A stretch of DNA of 64,000 nucleotides from Nemophila menziesii (taxonomy: Eukaryota > Streptophyta > Magnoliopsida > Boraginales > Hydrophyllaceae): the NCBI GenBank assembly GCA_029959085.1, contig JARWIR010000031.1, positions 4,278,001 through 4,342,000 of the forward strand, read 5' to 3'. Below the pieces are notes generated by a model, which did no database searches, was not told the DNA's origin, and saw only the letters and a program-made list of their open reading frames with translations. Made by a program: the position numbers and the translations under genes. Positions 1 through 11,484 of the stretch are shown here, piece after piece; the first letter of the stretch is position 1, and each line of letters starts with the position of its first letter.

Positions 1-1800
1 AAAAATCACTTTGGAGAATTTAGTAAGTTTACCGACAATTCCATGATGTCACTTGTTTAAGTCACGACAAATTATTGGTTAGTGTTTCAGACAAAATTTA
101 TTTTGATTTGGATATAGATTGTAGTTAGTGACGCGTGAGAAGTGACATACGTCAATTTGGAGTTAAGATGAATAAATTATACTACTTGCTTCCACTGAGA
201 CTCGAATGTGTCCAACACTTGCTAAAAACGGGTTGGGCTATTTTTAATCCAACTAAGTGAGCCCATTTGACCTCAAAGGTTTTAGCATAGTATATATTCA
301 TTTTAGAAGCTCATAATGAAGAAGACTTGAAATATTAAACTAGAAAAGAGAGATACACGCCTGGAGCAAAGACGAGAAGAATAGGAGAAGAATAGGAGTA
401 GGGTTTCTACCCAAATTCACCAATCATTACCATACAATTCTCATTTCCATTCAAGTATTATGTTAATTTTTTTCTGTTTCACATTATGGACATGATTATC
501 ACATTATTTATAATTATATTTTAGTGTTACATTATGAACCAAACATATTTTTTTTGAGGACTACTAAGAATATGAAACATTATTTTTTTTATGTTTAATT
601 GATGTTAGGATATTTATATTGTAATGAATCGAGTTATTTTCCATTGATTATATGTTTAAGATTATTTTTTTTGTGCCTTGATCAAGTATTGAATAGTGTT
701 AGTGATATTGACTATCTCCAGAGAGGGAAGCTGGATTACAAAATTAGCATATAGTCGCTTGATGTGTGTTACTGAACCAGAAGGTCTTGATTAACTAAGT
801 AGTCAGTAAGGTTAATAACCTAGCTTTCAAAATCATTTGTAGGGTCACTCGAATGAGGTATCTAGTACCGTGGGAACTTCTGATCTACCTGGGATGGATT
901 TGGGAGTACCTTTGAAACCCGACTTGTGTGAAAAGATCAGTTCGCCCTTATATCGATAAACATCTAAATACTTAACATTTGAAATTACTAGCAGGATTTT
1001 AGCATACCTCTCAAGATCCCACACAAGATATTTATAATGAAAAACTTTCACAAAAGGAACTCCCATCACATCCATAAGAAGGTACCTCTAATGTTCTACA
1101 ACAAACGTTAAGTTCATATATGTCAATGACGCAAGAGAATTTAAAGTCAAACCAAGAGATATGGAAGACCAATAAGGAGAGGAGAATTCAGCAACGTTGA
1201 AATTGCTCAAATATGATGTATCTCAAATTGCTATCCATTTGAATATGTGATCGTAGAATAAACTTCCTACCAATACCGGGAATTCGTGGAATAATGAATA
1301 TTGTAACATGATTGCGCTCAGAAGTGGGAAGCAACTGCCCCCACCTTTCCCTGTTATGAAAGAGCAAGAGTTGACTTCAATTTAAAACTAGATAATTTAT
1401 TTAAAAGAAACAGTTGAGCCGGTAATCGTTAATGATAATATTGAAAAGCCACAGGAGGAACAAATAAATATTGAAGTAGTTAAGAATGAATATTGAACTC
1501 CTCCACCATTCCCTTTACGTGTTCAAAATAAGAAGGACAACAAATATTTTAAGAAGTTTTTTGACATGTTCCAAAAGTTAAAAATCAATTTTCTGTTTGT
1601 TGAATCTCATGAAAGAGGTGCTTTCCAACAAGTGAAAGTATCTTGAAAGGGAAATGGTTTGTTTACCTGAGGAGTGTAGTGCAATTTTCCAAAGTAATTT
1701 GCCATTGAAGGTGAAGGATACCAGAAGCTTATATATTCTTATATACATTGGTGAATAATGGACTGGGAGAGCGTTATACGATTTCGGTGCGAGTATCAAT
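1..1800 (+). mobile_element. Athila-type retroelement relic (A copy 1, unit 0)
   Basis: This is a truncated and decayed Ty3/gypsy relic. Bases 1-1311 hold LTR/leader-like sequence with no usable ORF and align by eye with 2217-3455, 18395-18599 plus 20174-20627, and 49757-50424. The gag/protease remnant follows at 1312. The copy breaks off in the protease region near 1800, where it meets C-type sequence. No flanking duplication is visible because the left end is outside the window. Confidence 0.7.
1312..1799 (+). pseudogene. gag C-terminus and protease start, Athila-type relic
   Basis: Read on the plus strand, the segment begins with an ALRSGKQLPPPFPV-like stretch, the proline-rich gag-to-protease linker seen in Athila polyproteins (compare 34753-34800 of the intact element). 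Stops and frameshifts then break the reading. Further on, the fragments resemble LPEECSAIFQS and a DFGASIN-like protease core. There is no open frame long enough to encode a protein. The fragment ends within the protease active-site region, where it abuts C-type sequence. Confidence 0.65.
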
Positions 1801-2118
1801 ACGATTTTGGGAAAAAAAATCTCCTACAAATGCTTCAACACTCAGATAAACACTTTATATTCAAGTTTCTCCAGTATTAGTATCATAGATTATCAATTTC
1901 TCCAAGGTCAATTATTGTGCATCAACATTCCAGTTCATGGAAGGAAAACTTCGAGATCATTAGAAAGATACGGTGGAAGCTTTGTTTTTGAGTTAATAAT
2001 CAGTAATTTTGCGTTAGCACTCGATAATATTGTGTATCATTCATTAATCAATTGTAACTTCTATATTTTTCAATACTCATATACTTTTATGTTAATATTC
2101 AATGATTTTGCTTGTTAA
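1801..2118. repeat. C block, truncated copy 0
   Basis: This matches the start of the C blocks at 5461-5750 and 30225-30530: the CTCCTACAAATGCTTCAAC stretch, the CATTAGAAAGA stretch and the first TTAATATTCAATGATTTTGC motifs. The copy stops near 2115 and runs straight into the GTGTAGCTTTAAGG stretch that recurs in the other A copies. The rest of C and all of B are therefore missing in unit 0. A possible 103-codon frame here does not continue in the other C copies, so I do not call a gene. Confidence 0.65.
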
Positions 2119-5100
2119 GTGTGTAGCTTTAAGGTCCATGTCCGAGATGGACAACAAGATTGTTAGGGGATGTCAAGAAGTAAACTCCAAACCCATACCA
2201 AGGCGTCGAAAGAGCTAAAAATCACTTTGGAGAAGTTAAAGCATTTATCGGCAATTCCTTGATTTCACTTGATTTAGTCACCACGATTTATTGGTCAGAG
2301 CTTATGAAATTTTTTCATTGGTATTGGATGTATCTTGTAGTTAGTGACGTGTGAGAAGTGAAATACCATGTGACTCGAACGTGTCCAGCATTAGCTAAAA
2401 ACGGGTTAGGCTATTTTTAACCCAACTAAGTTAGTCGATTTGACCTCAAACGTTCTAGCCTAGTATATATTCATTTTAAAAGCTCATAATGAAGAACACT
2501 TAAAATATTAAACTAGAAAAGAGAGATCCACACCTGGAACAAAGAGGAGAAGAATAGGAGAAAGGTTTCTACCCAATTTCACCATTCTTTACCATACCAT
2601 TCTCATTTCCATTCAAGTATTATGTTAATTTTTTCCGTTTCACATTCTATACATGATTTATAATTATTTCTCAGTGTTACATTATGAAGTAAACATGTTT
2701 TTCTTGAGGATTACAAAGAATATGAACCATTGTTGAATTGTTTTATGTTTAATTGAGTTTAGGATATTCATTTTGAAATGAATTGAGTTATTTTCCATTG
2801 ATTATATGTTTAAGATTATTTTGTAATTAATAGTGTTAGTAATATTGACTATCTCTCGAGAGCGGGGTTGGATTACAAAATTAGCATATAGCCACTTGAT
2901 TTGAGTTACTAAACAATGAGGTCTTGACTAACCAAGTAATTAATAGGGGTTAATCAACTAGTTTTGAAACTCATTTGTAGGGTCACTCGAATGAGGTCTG
3001 TAGTACCATAAGATAACTTCCGATCTACCTGGGATGGATTTGGAGTACCTTTGAATCCCGACTAGTGTGAAAAGACAATTCGCCCTTATATCATCAACAT
3101 TTAAATAGTTAACATTTGAAATTACTAACAAGATTTAAGCATACGTCTGAAAATCCCGCACAAGATGTTTATAATGAAAAGATTTCCCAAAAGTCACTCC
3201 CATCACATCCATAAGAAGGCACCTCTAATGTTCTACAAAAAGTCTTAAGTTCATATATGTTAATGATGCAAGAGAATTTGAAGTCAAACCAAGAGATATG
3301 GAAGACCAATAAGGAGAGGATGAAAGTGAATTCAACAATGTTGAAATTGCTCAAATATTAAGTATCTCAAATTACTATCCATTTGAATATGCGAACGTAG
3401 GGTAAACTTCCTAGCAATACCGAGAATTCGTGGAATAATGATTATTGTAACATGATTGCGCTCAGAAGTGGGAAGCAACTGCCCCCACCTTTCCCCGTTA
3501 TGAATTCGCAAGAGTTGACTTCAAATAAAAACGAGGAAATTTCTTTTGAACAAACAGTTGAGTCGGTAATCTTTAATGATAATATTGAAAGCGACGGGGG
3601 AACAAAAGAATAACGGGGTAATTTCAAATGAATATTGAATTCATCCACCATTCTCGTTACGTGTTCAAAATAAGAAGGATGACAAATATTTTTAAGAAGT
3701 TTTTTGACATGGTCCAAAAGTTACAAATAAATTTGCCGTTTGTTGAAGTTCATGAAAGAGGTCCTTTCCGACAAGCGAAAGTATCTTGAAGGAGAAATGG
3801 TTTGTTTACCTGAGGAGTGTAGTGCAATTTGACAAATTAAGTTGCCATCAAACGCGAAGGATACCAGAAGCTTTAATATTCTTATATACATTGGTGAAGA
3901 ATGGACGGAGAGAGCGTTATACAATTTTGGTGCGAGTATCAATCTTATGCTTAATTAGTTGTATGAAAATCAAAGATTGGGGAAATGTGACCTACTACCA
4001 TGGTTTTAAAAATAAAATATAGTTTTATCACCCATCCCGAAGGAAAGATAGAGGATGTACTCTTCAAGACATGTAATTTCATATTTCCATGTAATTTTAT
4101 TAGTCTTGAATACGACGCGGATAACAATGTGCCAATCATCTTTGGGTGTCCATTCTTAATTACCGGGCGTACTATGATTGATGTAAAAAATGAAGAATGA
4201 ATTATGCAAGTACAAGATGAAGAGGTAAAATTTAATGTGTTCAAGGTGGTGAAATTTTCCCATTGTAATGATGATTACTTGTGTGTGGACATCATCAATC
4301 ACGACACACAAGAGGTATATAATTAAAATAGTCTTGATGATATTTTGTAGACCACCTTGACCTTTTAATTTCCCAAGTTACAAGAAGAGCTAGGCGAGGC
4401 TGTGGCGGCTCTATATTATGTAAGTGGAAGGCCAAGAAGTAAAGTTTATGAAGAAATGTGAGTTTGGTAGGAGATAGAGCCAAGAAAGAAACCCTTTATT
4501 GAATCTCCTCTAAAACTTGAAGCGAGACCACTACCTTACCATTTAAGGTATGCTTATTTAGGTGTACATAATATATTACCTGTTATAGTTTTTGTTAAAT
4601 TGTTAGGGCTTCAATATGAGAAGTTGTTTCGTGTGATTCGAGCTAACCGAGAGGCAATTGAATGTACTATTGCTGATATAAAAAGCATTAGTACTACCAT
4701 TTGTCAACCCAATATCGTTCTTGAAGATGATAAGGCACTATGAGTTGAGGGCAAAGGATACTTATGCCAGTAATGAAGAGAGTAGTGAGGAAGGAAGTTA
4801 TCAAACTATTAGATGCGGGGATAACCTTGTCTATCTCTAAAGATGAATTGGTTAGTTCGGTTGAATGCATGCCAACGAAAGGAGGAATTACTACCGCCCT
4901 TAATGATAAGAATGAAGCCATACCTTCGATAAACGTTGGGGGATGGAGTGCGTGATGTATTATCGAAAATCGGACAAGGCTACTTTGGTCTACCGTTCAT
5001 AAACGAAATGTTAGACAAGCTTGCAGGGACATAGTCTTAATTCTTCCTTGATAACTATTCGGGCTACAATCAAATGTATGTGGATCCCTTCGATCAACAC

Positions 5101-5150
5101 TAAATCACTTTCGCATTTTCATTCGACACCTTTTCCTTTTGGGTTGTAAA
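2119..5150 (+). mobile_element. Athila-type retroelement relic (A copy 2, unit 1)
   Basis: This is the most complete A copy. An LTR/leader-like part (2119-3455) contains GTGTAGCTTTAAGG and the CGAACGTGTCCAGCA stretch that is the solo-LTR target in copy 3. A gag/protease/RT relic follows, ending near 5150 in the RT palm. The right part of pol and the 3-prime LTR are absent, and C-type sequence follows directly. The same truncation point in copy 3 (near 29855) shows that truncation preceded duplication of the unit. Confidence 0.7.
3456..5150 (+). pseudogene. gag-protease-RT relic, Athila type
   Basis: The plus strand carries broken frames in the order expected for Athila pol. First comes the RSGKQLPPPFP gag linker (about 3458-3510), then the LPEECSAI pre-protease stretch near 3805 and a FGASIN-like protease core near 3925. 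The GCPFLITGRTMIDVKNEE stretch follows (4147-4197), then REAIECTIADIKS in the RT entry (about 4650-4690), KLLDAGITL (about 4805-4830) and the RT fingers up to about 5150. Many stops and indels make it non-coding. The YMDD region, RNaseH and integrase are missing. Confidence 0.75.
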
Positions 5151-6430
5151 AGGGGTGATCAATAATATATAGAGATAATTCTCCAACATGGCTTGAAGAT
5201 AACTCGTATAGACCCATATACTCCCACCCAAGCCAATCTTCTTACTAAAGGCTACTAATTATATTTTATACTATGACCTATTTTTTCCACTAACAATTAT
5301 ACAATAAAATTATTTTTAACCACTATATATATATATTAAATGTATACCCAAAACCCAAAAAATATCCCAGACCCATCATTCATGATATATATACATTTTT
5401 CCCGCTCTTTGCCTACTTTGTCTATTCATTTTCCTCTCTTCTGCAAAAGATTTTTTTTGGGAAATAAATCTCCTACAAATGCTTCAACACTCAGATATAA
5501 AAGCTTTCTATTCAAGTATCCAAGCTCAATTATTGTGCACCAACATTCTAGTTCATGGAAGGAAAACTTCGACATCATTAGAAAGACAAGGTGGAAGCTT
5601 TGTTTTTGTGTTAATAATCAGTAAATTTGTGTAATACTCGGTGATTTTGTGTTAACACTCAATAATATTGTGTATTATTCATTAAGCAATTGTAACTTTT
5701 ATATTTTTCAATTCTAATATATTTTTATGTTAATATTCAATGATTTTGCGTGTTTTGTATTTATACACAGTGATTGTGTGTTAATGCGCTGAAAACTTAA
5801 TTGATACCTAGTGAATTTAAATGATAATTAGTGAATATACTATGTACTTAGTGAATTCAGCATACTGATTTTAATGAATACTTAGTAAACTTATTCATTA
5901 CTCGATAAATTTACTAAGTACGTGTATTGTTCTACAACGTGGATGTTCTTTACTGATTTATTGAGTACTTATGTTTTAATGAGTATTACATGATTTTATG
6001 AAATATCATGAGAATTTAACATAAATCATTACGTATTAACGCAAAATTATTGAGTATTAATATAAAATCACTGAATATTTCAAAATCTCGAAAGTTACCA
6101 TTGATTAATAAGTATTTATGCAATATCCTTAAGTAGTAATGCAAAATCATAGAGTATCACATAAAATAGTTGAGCGTTCTCTAACAAAATTATGTAGTTG
6201 ACGAAACTTCATAAACTCGAGACTACACAAAACTTCTTGAGTCAATATCTGAAGCTTAATTTGTAAATTGCAATTATACTGGAAACGACAAATAGAAGTG
6301 AGGAGATAGTTATGCAGAGAGAAAATTTAATGTGTAATAAAAATGTATCTTTTGGATTATATATACCTTAAGGGGTATTTTTTTAACCAGATTATGTAAA
6401 AGGCTCCTTTAGAGAAAAATATATCCATAT
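5151..6430. repeat. C block, copy 1
   Basis: About 1.28 kb, homologous by eye over its whole length to 29856-31361. It starts after the A copy at the GTGATCAATAATATATAG stretch. It then has a short TA run, a CT-rich leader-like part (5380-5480) and the arrays annotated separately. It ends around a GGATTATATATACC stretch. I recognise no protein. A 94-codon frame at 5340-5624 is poorly matched in the second copy and is unlikely to be a gene. Confidence 0.6.
5604..6185. repeat. Inverted arrays of a ~20-bp motif in C copy 1
   Basis: The left arm (about 5604-5790) repeats variants of TTAATACTCAATGATTTTGCG. The right arm (about 5980-6185) repeats the reverse complement, variants of TGAGTATTAACGCAAAATCA. 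A centre rich in TAGTGAATT variants lies between (5790-5980). The arms are degenerate rather than a perfect palindrome. The arrangement resembles subterminal repeats of a DNA transposon or a foldback element, but no transposase or clear terminal inverted repeat is visible. Confidence 0.5.
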
Positions 6431-7007
6431 ATTCCATATTAGATACAAAATTATTATACTTTATTATGTTTCATCTAGAAATTAGCAATTCATTGAAATA
6501 ACATCAACGTATATGATATACGGATGGTGCATAATTTTTCATTATTTCAAAATTCGAGTAGCATTGTTTTCCCGCAGGACGTCTAGAGAGTAGTATAATT
6601 CGACAAGGCTTCAGAAGTCCACAATAAAGAGCTCTGGTCTACGAAGAAGAAGAATGACTAGTTATAAGGGTCTCATTAATCTCATCCAATGAACGTATAT
6701 ATGAAAATATAACTTCTTCTACAGGAATAACCTCCTTTGTTATGCGTTTTTTATACGCATCATCATGACTTTCCTATATAATCAGAATACATTAAGTCAA
6801 GAAAAGTCAAAGATTGTAATAAAGATACATCATTGTATTTCGTGAAAGATAAATTACAGAATGCTTTGATTCTGATGGACTTTTAGTTTCATTCGCATTA
6901 TTAGTCTCTTAAAAACATATTGAAAAAGATCTATTAGACTATTATTTAATAATTGAGGGGGCAGAAAGAAAAATAAACACAGTAGATTTTAGGTTGACTG
7001 TATGAAA
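6431..7007. repeat. B block copy 1, left part
   Basis: Homologous to 44425-44963 and, more distantly, to 63205-63420. On the minus strand two short exon-like pieces recur in both main copies. One (about 6700-6775) reads ESHDDAY then charged residues, behind a TATATAG acceptor-like site. The other (about 6850-6912) reads ETNNAN then KSPSESK. I do not recognise the protein. The block is interrupted at 7007 by the copia insertion and resumes at 13364. Confidence 0.5.
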
Positions 7008-7801
7008 TGTTATCTCCAGTGAGTTATTTTGATTCAAAAATAAAAAAGGAGAAAGAACAAGAAAATGCAGAAAAGAAAATAAATGAAAAAACTGTAACAG
7101 ATCGAGGCTAGGATTGGATCCTATGTCTTTAAGGTTTATTAGCCACGCACTGGTGGCTTGCGTTTTTTCGGCTTAACCTCCAGGATACAACGATCAGAAA
7201 CTTGAAAATCTGCAGAAACTTTGAACTTTCAGTGGTGTTTAATCTCTCTTGCTTCTATGTAATTTGTTTGCAAAAAACGGAATGAATGAAAATGATTTTT
7301 GGCCAAGTATTTATAGGTGTAGAAGCACCTGTTTAAATCTGACTTGCAACGTTACATTGGAGATGACGCTTTAGAAAGAAGAGTGTTGTTTCAGAAAAAA
7401 TTAGAACGTTAAAGATGTTCAATTTAAAATTAAAATGACCGCGTTTTAATTTTACAAAAGTATAGTCACCAAGCCCAAGCCCAAAAGTGGGTGGCCCCAA
7501 GGGTCCAACCCTTGAGTGCTAAAAACTTTATATTATTAAGTGACTATTATTTTCTTACTTTTATGATGTGAGACTTTTCCCTTGTCCACAAGCTCATAAA
7601 AACTCTTCCCATTACTCAAATTTAACACTCAATTTCTCATTCACCTTTCATTTTTTTTACACAAGAGAATACATGAAATTCATTACCGAAGTAAGACGAA
7701 CAACTTGCGTCTTTGTCTCGACCTATAACGAGGTCCGAGATCCACTTAAAAATTGAGCTAAAGGGAGCACTTTCACTTGGGTAAAGACCCAAATGATAAC
7801 A
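7008..7801 (-). repeat. Copia 3-prime LTR (left copy)
   Basis: A 794-bp LTR running from TGTTATC to GATAACA. It shares the GGATTGGATCCTATGTCTTT stretch (about 7113-7132) and the ACTTTCACTTGGGTAA end with the right copy. A minus-strand TATA-like sequence lies at about 7309-7317. On the minus strand the element reads into this LTR through a GTGGGCAA stretch at 7802-7809, the likely polypurine tract. Confidence 0.88.
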
Positions 7802-8399
7802 TTGCCCACATGAATGAAATTGACTGATCATAATGCATATGAAAAAATAAAATAAGAGAGAGAAAACCTCGAAGAATACTACGTCGAGAAAGGTAGCTTT
7901 TGGTCTTGAACCTTCTTTAATAAGGGCTATCAGATTTACATACTAACCAGTGATCTTGATGTCTTGAACTGTTCAGCTTTGATGTAAATCAATTCAATAG
8001 AACTTACATAGTATCCTACCTACCATTATATGGTTCTCACGGTTGTGTCCATTTTTGTCCCTAGACAACTCCTGGATTTATGAGTAATTTTTCAAATAAT
8101 CAGCCTTTCAAAATTTTCTTAGGAGCGGCCCTCAATCCTTTTCTCGTATATGTGGTCTCTTGTCAAGAGTATCCTATAATACCCTATCTTTTAATTTAAT
8201 ATACAAGAACCATTAATAGCTTTGTATAACCTCAACTTTGTACAAGAAGCATTGTATTCAGGTTCTAGGAATGGTTTTGGGAGAAATCCCCACAATGCTT
8301 AGCGCCGAGTTGCTTTTTGCATAATTTTGTTTTCCCTTTGAACTTAGATCATTGGATCTCCAATCTACTAAGTAGGGTTTCCATTATGGAAACTCATTT
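7802..8399. other. copia 3-prime non-coding region
   Basis: Sequence between the end of pol and the 3-prime LTR of the minus-strand copia element. I see no ORF or conserved motif apart from the purine-containing GTGGGCAA (minus strand) next to the LTR. Confidence 0.6.
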
Positions 8400-9038
8400 C
8401 AATAGACTTTAGACCAATTCCCCTTGATAAGTTACGCACTTGCTCTTTTGGTAATCCTTTAGTCAGGGGATTTGCAATGTTATCCTTTAACCTCACATAG
8501 TCAATTGTGATAACCCCATTGAGAGAAGTTGTCTTACGGTATTGTGTCTACGACGTATATGTCTAGACTTACCATTATACATTTCATTTGAGGCTCTACT
8601 GATGGCAGCCTGACTATTACAGTGTATGTAGATAGTAGGCACCGGTTTTGGCTAATTAGAAAAATCTTCTAGGAAATTACAAAGCCATTCGGCTTCCTCA
8701 GCAGCTTTATCCAAAGCTATAAATTCATATTTAATGGTAGATCTAGCTATACACGTTTGTTTATAAGACTTCCACGAGACTGCTGCTCCTCCTAACATAA
8801 AGACAAATCCACTCGTGGATTTTGTGTCGGAGGAATCAGATATCAAGTTAGCATCGCTATATCCTTCTAATATAGCTGGTTCTCCAGTGTAGTGCAATCC
8901 TTCATTCATAGTGTATCTCAAGTAGCGTAGAACTCTTACTATTGCAATCAAGTGATCTCTTCCTAGATTTATTGTAAATCTACGTAACTTACTAACTGCA
9001 TGTGCAATATCAGGCCTTGTGCAGTTCATTAAGTACAT
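8400..9038 (-). pseudogene. copia RNaseH remnant
   Basis: The 128-codon open part (9038-8652) begins at the [14 protein letters not shown] motif that closes copia RT. It then reads [27 protein letters not shown] and [18 protein letters not shown], followed by the [25 protein letters not shown] stretch. A stop interrupts the frame at about 8649. The rest of the domain is recognisable to about 8400 (HCNSQAAISRAS, YNGKSRHIRRRHNTVRQL, then NPLTKGL after a frameshift). It is non-functional but clearly the pol C-terminus. Confidence 0.82.
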
Positions 9039-10318
9039 TAGACTTCCAAATATATGAGACTACTCTTACTGGTTGATTGTATCGCCAGTATTCTTTTCCA
9101 AGTGTAGATTTACGTCAACTGGAGTCTTTGCGATATAAGTATCACCTTTACTAAACTTATTTAGTATTTTTTCAATGTAATGGAATTGATTTAATAGTTA
9201 CCCCTTAGATTTCCTCATTATCTTAATACCCTAAGATAACATCAGCAATGCCTAAGTCTTTCATGTCGAACTTACTTGAGAGCATCTTGTAGGAGTGATT
9301 ATGTCAATATTACTTACAATAATTAACATATCATTTACATATAAACAAACAATGACATATCCTTTATCAATGCTTTTTATATACACATATTTGTCACACT
9401 CGTTTATTTTAAAGCCATTACCGTCATGACTTTGTCAAATTTTTCATGCCATTGTGTGGGTGCTTGCTTTAATCCATATAAGGATTTGATAAGCCTACAC
9501 ATCTTCCTTTCTTTTCCCGGAACTTTATATCCTTCGGGTTATTCCATATAAATTTCCTCTTTAAGTTCTCCATTGAGAAAAACAGTTTTAACATCCATTT
9601 GATGAATTTCAAGCTTATAGATTGATGCTATTGCAATAAGCATTCTTATGGATGAAATTCGGGTTATTGGTGAAAAGGTATCAAAATAGTCAAGCCCTTC
9701 TTTTTAACTATAACCTTTTACCACCAGTCTTGCCTTATACTTTTCGATAGATCCATCAATTTTCAATTTTCTTTTGAAAATTCATTTATTTCCCAGTGGT
9801 TTACTACCAGGGGGAAGATCTACTACCTCCCATGTATGGTTCTACATGATAGAATCTATCTCACTTTTAACCGCTTCTTTCCAATAAGGAGCTTCTAGAG
9901 TAGATGTAGCTTCTTTAAAAGTTTGCGGTTCATCTTCCAATAAAAAGGTAAGGAATTCAGGAGCAAAAGAAGTAGAGGCTCTCATTCTCTTACTTCTTCT
10001 CGGTTTCTCGTTATCTTGTAACGATTCTTGGTCCTTCTCTTGATGAAAATCTTCTATGTTATCATGAGTCCTTTTTAAAGAACTTTTTTCTTGTGTGATT
10101 TTGCAAGGGAAAATTGTTTCAAAGAAATATGAATTTTTTATTCAATTACTGTGTTAACACTGATGTCAACATTGTCTGATCGATACACAAGAAAACGATA
10201 GGCTGCACTATTGTGAGCATATCCAATGAATACACAGTCTATCGTTTTTGGTCCTATCTTGACCATTTTTTGGTGCTGGAACAACAACCCTTGCTCAGCA
10301 TCCCCATACTTTTAAGTA
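9039..10318 (-). pseudogene. copia integrase tail and reverse transcriptase pseudogene
   Basis: On the minus strand this joins integrase to RNaseH. The RT entry (about 9900-9700) reads NHTWEVVDLPPGSKPLG, then KLKIDGSIEKYKARLVVKGYS and GLDYFDTFSPITR. QMDVKT and LYGLKQAPTQWHEKFD-like stretches follow at 9610-9440. The catalytic box near 9331-9345 reads YVND where copia RT has YVDD, so one metal-binding Asp is changed. GDTYIAKTPVDVNLHLEKN (about 9150-9095) precedes RNaseH. Several in-frame stops occur. Confidence 0.82.
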
Positions 10319-11131
10319 TTAAGGTGGTTTTCCTTTCCAAAGTTCGTAGGGAATCTTATCTAGTTTCTTGTGGGGTACTTTATTTAAGATATGATTTGCA
10401 CTAAGCAAAGCTTCTCCCCACAAGTTCTGCGGTGCTCTCGAGTTTATCAAAAGAGCATTCATCATTTCTTTTAAAGTACGGTTCTTGCATTCTGCAACAC
10501 CATTTTGTTGAGGCGAATAAAGGGTTGTTGTTTGATGAGTTATTTCATGTTCAGCACAATATTCTTCAAAAGGAGTAACATATTCTCCTCCCCCATCCGT
10601 TCTGAGATTCTTGATCTTTTTACTTAGTTGATTCTCAACCTCAGTTTTATATTGCTTAAATGCTTCTAAGGCCTCATCCTTACTATGAAACAAGTAGATA
10701 TAGAAATATCTTCTGCAATCATCTATAAAGGTAAAGAAGTATTTCTTACCACTTCTAGTTTGCACGAACTTTAAGTCGCATATGTCACTGTGAATTAACT
10801 CTAAAGGTTTTGACGACCTTTCAACATTCTTAAACGAGTTTCTTGTCAACTTGGACTCTACACATATCTCACATTTTTCTTGAGATTTAAAGTTAATATT
10901 TGGTAACAAACCATCGTTTACAAGTTTAGTTAATGCACCAAAATTAACATGTGAAAATCTAACATGCCATAAATTAGGAAAATCCAACAAGTAAACGGAA
11001 GAAGAATTCTTATTCATCACATCATTTGTTACATTTTTAGGAGCTACAACGGTCATTACATTTAGCTTAAACAAACCCTCACATAGGTACCCTTTTCCTA
11101 AACATCTCATTTTTCGAAAGTACAAATTCAT
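10319..11131 (-). CDS. copia GAG-pre-integrase and integrase core (open fragment of pol)
   Basis: An uninterrupted 270-codon minus-strand stretch of pol. The HHCC zinc module is complete (WH, FSH, then CEIC, about residues 55-92). The integrase core follows with the catalytic triad: Asp in IHSDICD, Asp in LRTDGGGEY and Glu in NGVAECKNRTLKEMM. It ends at LWKGKPP, where the C-terminal integrase region would continue but is interrupted. In the element this is part of a gag-pol polyprotein rather than a free-standing gene, so the apparent start Met is not meaningful. It is the best preserved part of the element. Expression is doubtful because upstream gag/protease is broken. Confidence 0.85.
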   Translation of the reverse strand: MNLYFRKMRCLGKGYLCEGLFKLNVMTVVAPKNVTNDVMNKNSSSVYLLDFPNLWHVRFSHVNFGALTKLVNDGLLPNINFKSQEKCEICVESKLTRNSFKNVERSSKPLELIHSDICDLKFVQTRSGKKYFFTFIDDCRRYFYIYLFHSKDEALEAFKQYKTEVENQLSKKIKNLRTDGGGEYVTPFEEYCAEHEITHQTTTLYSPQQNGVAECKNRTLKEMMNALLINSRAPQNLWGEALLSANHILNKVPHKKLDKIPYELWKGKPP

Positions 11132-11339
11132 TAGCTAAAAATACAACTTAAATCTGGCCTTGTTATGTAAGGAGCCGGAAACTATATTCTTACGAATATA
11201 TGGCACATGCAGCAAATTGTTCAAGGTTAACTCCTTTTTAGAGGTAATCTTTAGCACAACTTGCCCCACTCCTTGAACTTTTGGGTTGACGAATTTCCCA
11301 TGTAAAGCATTTATTCACTTGGAGACATCTTGTAGGTCT

Positions 11340-11484
11340 TGAACATGTTTTAATCCGTACACACATGCCTTGTTGCTTTGGTGTCAACCAACCACTGTTT
11401 GGGGTTTCCAACGAGATTCACCTCAGAAATCATTGCAGCGAGATTCATCTCTTCAATACAATCAGAAAACTCTGTCATATTTTC
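11340..11484 (-). pseudogene. copia protease remnant, altered active site
   Basis: Just downstream of gag on the minus strand, a KQWLVDTKATRHVCTD stretch marks the aspartic protease active site. The family has DTGA or DSGA here. This copy reads DTKA, so the glycine that follows Asp-Thr is replaced by lysine, which should abolish activity. Stops follow on both sides of the fragment (for example after the CTD stretch), and the link to integrase is broken. Confidence 0.7.

Noticed and set aside
5340..5624. 94-codon ORF in the C block
   Set aside because: The homologous frame in C copy 2 (30174-30404) differs by indels and the truncated copy at 1807-2118 uses another frame; looks like leader-like non-coding DNA.
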